Assembly (NCBI GenBank): GCA_024401115.1
Contig: JAKSLP010000023.1
Coordinates: 1 to 41,478 of the forward strand
DNA: 41,478 nt
Origin: Bacteroidaceae bacterium
GTDB taxonomy: Bacteria > Bacteroidota > Bacteroidia > Bacteroidales > Bacteroidaceae
Reading direction: 5' to 3'
In this document: piece after piece, positions 39,579 through 41,478 of the stretch
How the letters are laid out: every line of letters starts with the position of its first letter
How positions within the stretch are numbered: the first letter of the stretch is position 1
Made by a program: the position numbers and the translations under genes
The notes under the pieces: generated by a model
Database searches by the model: none
What the model was told of the DNA's origin: nothing
Seen by the model: only the letters and a program-made list of their open reading frames with translations

Positions 39579-41267
39579 ATGAAATTAAAAAAACTATTCG
39601 TGCTGGCTTTGGCTATGCTCCCTGTAAGCATGTGGGCACAGGGCTTGAAAATTGAGCGTCTGGCAGGCGATTATGTAAACATCCGTGTTTCTGCCAATGA
39701 ACAGAGTAAGTATCTTCTGCTTCCTGTAGAGGAGAAAATGCCTGAGTCTCAGATAAGTATAATTGCGAACAATGATTTGGTTCGTAATATCAATGTGAAA
39801 CTGGCTGTAAATCGCGTTGACTATTTTGTTCCAATTTTGTTGGATGAGTTCCGCGGAAAGAATGTGGAGTTCCTGACTCACATGAGTATCGATCACAGCA
39901 ACCGCGGTGGCGTAGGTTCTGAGGTAAGAATCAGCGAAATCCGTCTTACCAATGATTTCGACATGACCAATAAGGAGAAATATCGTCCTACTTATCACCA
40001 TACCCCAACTTACGGTTGGATGAACGACCCTAACGGTATGTTCTACCTGGACGGTGTATGGCACCTGTTCTATCAGTATAATCCTTATGGATCAATGTGG
40101 GGCAATATGAACTGGGCTCATGCTACATCTACCGACTTGATTCATTGGGAACAGCAGGGTGTTGCCTTGGCTCCTGATGCAAACGGTACTATTTTCTCAG
40201 GCTCATGCGTGGTAGATAAGGACGGAACAGCCGGATTCGGTAAGAATGCAGTTATCGCTATGTATACCAGTTGTATTCAGACTCCTCACGGTCACGATTT
40301 GCAGACCCAGTCTTTGGCTTATTCCCTGGATGGCGGCAAGACTTTCAAGAAGTACGACAACAATCCTGTTCTGACTGCTGATATCGCTGATTTCCGTGAT
40401 CCTAATCCATTCTGGAACGAGGCTGTGGGCAAGTGGAACCTTATCATGGCCAGTGGCCAGGAAATGCGTCTTTATTCTTCTCCTAACTTGAAGGATTGGA
40501 GCGAGGAGTCTCGTTTCGGCCAGGGTTTAGGTTGCCATAAAGGTGTTTGGGAGTGTCCAGATTTGATGAAACTGAAGGTTAAGGGCACCAACGAGGAGAA
40601 GTGGGTTCTGATCTGTAACATCAATCCTGGCGGTCCTTTCGGTGGTAGCGCAACTCAGTATTTCATTGGCGATTTCGATGGTCATAAGTTTACCGTTGAT
40701 GATGCCTCACGTTACAGCGACGGCAAGGCTCTTTGGCAGGATTATGGTATGGATCACTATGCTACCGTATCATTCTACAATGCTCCTGATGGCAGACATC
40801 CTATGATGGCATGGATGAGCAACTGGGAATATGCTAATTCCATTCCAACTCTCCAGTACCGCAGCGCAAACAGTATTGCCCGCGATCCATTCCTGTACAA
40901 GGGCAATGATGGTCAGTTGTATTTGGGCAGCCAGCCATCTCCAGAGTATGACAATGCCGGTTTGGACAAGGTGGTTAAGCTGAAGGGCAGTAAGACCATC
41001 ACCCTGAGCAATGCACAGGGCGAAGAGGCTGTTATTGTGTATGACGAGAAGGCTATGACATTGAGCTTTGACCGCAGCAAGAGCGGTGAGGTTGGTTTCA
41101 GCAAGAACTTCGATGTGAAGACTGTTGCTCCTCTGCACAAGAAACTGACATCACTCCGTATCTTTGTTGACAATAGCTCTGTTGAGGTGTTTGGTAACGA
41201 TGGTGAGGCAGTTCTGACCAACTTGGTTTATCCAAAATCTCCTCTTACCGACATGAAGGTGAAGTAA
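39579..41267 (+). CDS. Secreted GH32 fructanase (levanase/inulinase/invertase type)
   Basis: A 562-residue glycoside hydrolase family 32 enzyme that releases fructose from levan, inulin or sucrose. The signal peptide MKLKKLFVLALAMLPVSMWA precedes a beta domain of about residues 22-135 (the DUF4980-type N-terminal domain of Bacteroidota GH32). The five-bladed propeller then has WMNDPNG with the nucleophile Asp near residue 150, FRDPN (transition-state Asp) near 273 and WECPD with the acid/base Glu near 325. A C-terminal beta-sandwich of about 450-562 closes it (LRIFVDNSSVEVFGNDGE). No SusC/SusD or fructokinase gene is in view. A terminator follows. Confidence 0.95.
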   Translation: MKLKKLFVLALAMLPVSMWAQGLKIERLAGDYVNIRVSANEQSKYLLLPVEEKMPESQISIIANNDLVRNINVKLAVNRVDYFVPILLDEFRGKNVEFLTHMSIDHSNRGGVGSEVRISEIRLTNDFDMTNKEKYRPTYHHTPTYGWMNDPNGMFYLDGVWHLFYQYNPYGSMWGNMNWAHATSTDLIHWEQQGVALAPDANGTIFSGSCVVDKDGTAGFGKNAVIAMYTSCIQTPHGHDLQTQSLAYSLDGGKTFKKYDNNPVLTADIADFRDPNPFWNEAVGKWNLIMASGQEMRLYSSPNLKDWSEESRFGQGLGCHKGVWECPDLMKLKVKGTNEEKWVLICNINPGGPFGGSATQYFIGDFDGHKFTVDDASRYSDGKALWQDYGMDHYATVSFYNAPDGRHPMMAWMSNWEYANSIPTLQYRSANSIARDPFLYKGNDGQLYLGSQPSPEYDNAGLDKVVKLKGSKTITLSNAQGEEAVIVYDEKAMTLSFDRSKSGEVGFSKNFDVKTVAPLHKKLTSLRIFVDNSSVEVFGNDGEAVLTNLVYPKSPLTDMKVK

Positions 41268-41286
41268 AAATCCTTTTATAATCCAT

Positions 41287-41330
41287 AAAAAAGAGTCCCG
41301 ACATACGTTTTGGGACTCTTTTTTGTTTTA
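41287..41330 (+). terminator. Terminator after the GH32 gene
   Basis: Perfect 13-bp stem AAAAAAGAGTCCC / GGGACTCTTTTTT with loop GACATACGTTTT, 19 nt after the stop, followed by TGTTTTA. Confidence 0.85.
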
Positions 41331-41446
41331 TCTCCTCCATACCCGAATTCTGTTCCTAAACTATTATATAATAAAGGAGTGGTTCTTGATTTTAGTCATG
41401 AAAGAATAAATTTTGGGTAAAAGCTGCATATTTTTCTTGTGATATG

Positions 41447-41477
41447 CTTGCAGATTCAAAAATTTGGCGTACCTTTG
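41447..41477 (+). promoter_or_regulatory. Promoter at the right window edge for a gene outside
   Basis: CTTG at 41447-41450 (one mismatch from TTTG), a 19-nt spacer and TACCTTTG at 41470-41477, ending one base before the window stops. It implies a plus-strand gene just beyond. Confidence 0.6.
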
Positions 41478-41478
41478 C

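Overview
The window looks like chromosome from a Bacteroidales bacterium (Bacteroidaceae/Prevotellaceae-like; genus not resolved). The evidence is the Bacteroidota promoter pattern (TTTG, about 19 nt, then TAnnTTTG) in front of many genes, the lack of Shine-Dalgarno-like sites, FadL/OmpP1, GH32 with a Bacteroidetes-type N-terminal domain, DUF4369 and VirE-N/DUF3987 families, and a thiS-E-G-C-F-H operon behind a TPP riboswitch. Most of it is dense, ordinary core genome with short, often bidirectional terminators.

Layout. 1-50: 5' part of a tRNA-His gene (minus strand). 189-1861: a Tat-type lipoprotein version of a MalY/PatB aminotransferase, overlapping a VOC/glyoxalase gene. 1922-6543: an accessory islet with two unknown minus-strand genes, an 800-bp repeat-filled gap and an orphan VirE-N/DUF3987 gene, bounded by perfect 33-nt inverted repeats. 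6595-9817: outer-membrane protein, folD and ffh (minus). 10016-12273: FadL-type porin and queF. 12334-13028: DivIC/FtsB-like protein and a small membrane protein (minus). 13168-15825: dnaX and a DUF4369-like lipoprotein. 15850-20771: five-gene minus operon (glycosyltransferase, pyrC, stand-alone MetH activation domain, metallophosphoesterase, acyltransferase). 20887-22999: TerB/DnaJ protein and Dcu transporter. 22980-25986: CCA-adding-type enzyme (minus), then Nif3-like and zinc-ribbon proteins (plus). 26005-29538: sodium:solute symporter and secreted CE1 esterase (minus), then an SDR oxidoreductase (plus). 29600-36437: TPP-riboswitch-controlled thiamin operon. 36441-41267: unknown gene (minus), mnmD, queA, Nudix hydrolase and a secreted GH32 fructanase (plus).

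How the genes work together. The thiamin operon carries ThiS/ThiF/ThiG/ThiH for the thiazole, ThiC plus ThiD for the pyrimidine, and ThiE for coupling. It also has a second ThiE-like (TenI-like) domain fused to ThiD. QueF and QueA act in queuosine synthesis, and MnmD, next to QueA, also modifies the tRNA wobble base.

The best candidate for something undescribed is a family of TCAG-rich repeats. There are three perfect 33-nt copies and three degenerate ones. Two of the perfect copies are inverted around the islet, which also holds three iteron-like 13-mers upstream of the DUF3987 gene. A second family of about 85-bp palindromes has three copies whose arms look exchanged. No CRISPR array, transposase, integrase, or recognisable toxin-antitoxin or defence module was seen.
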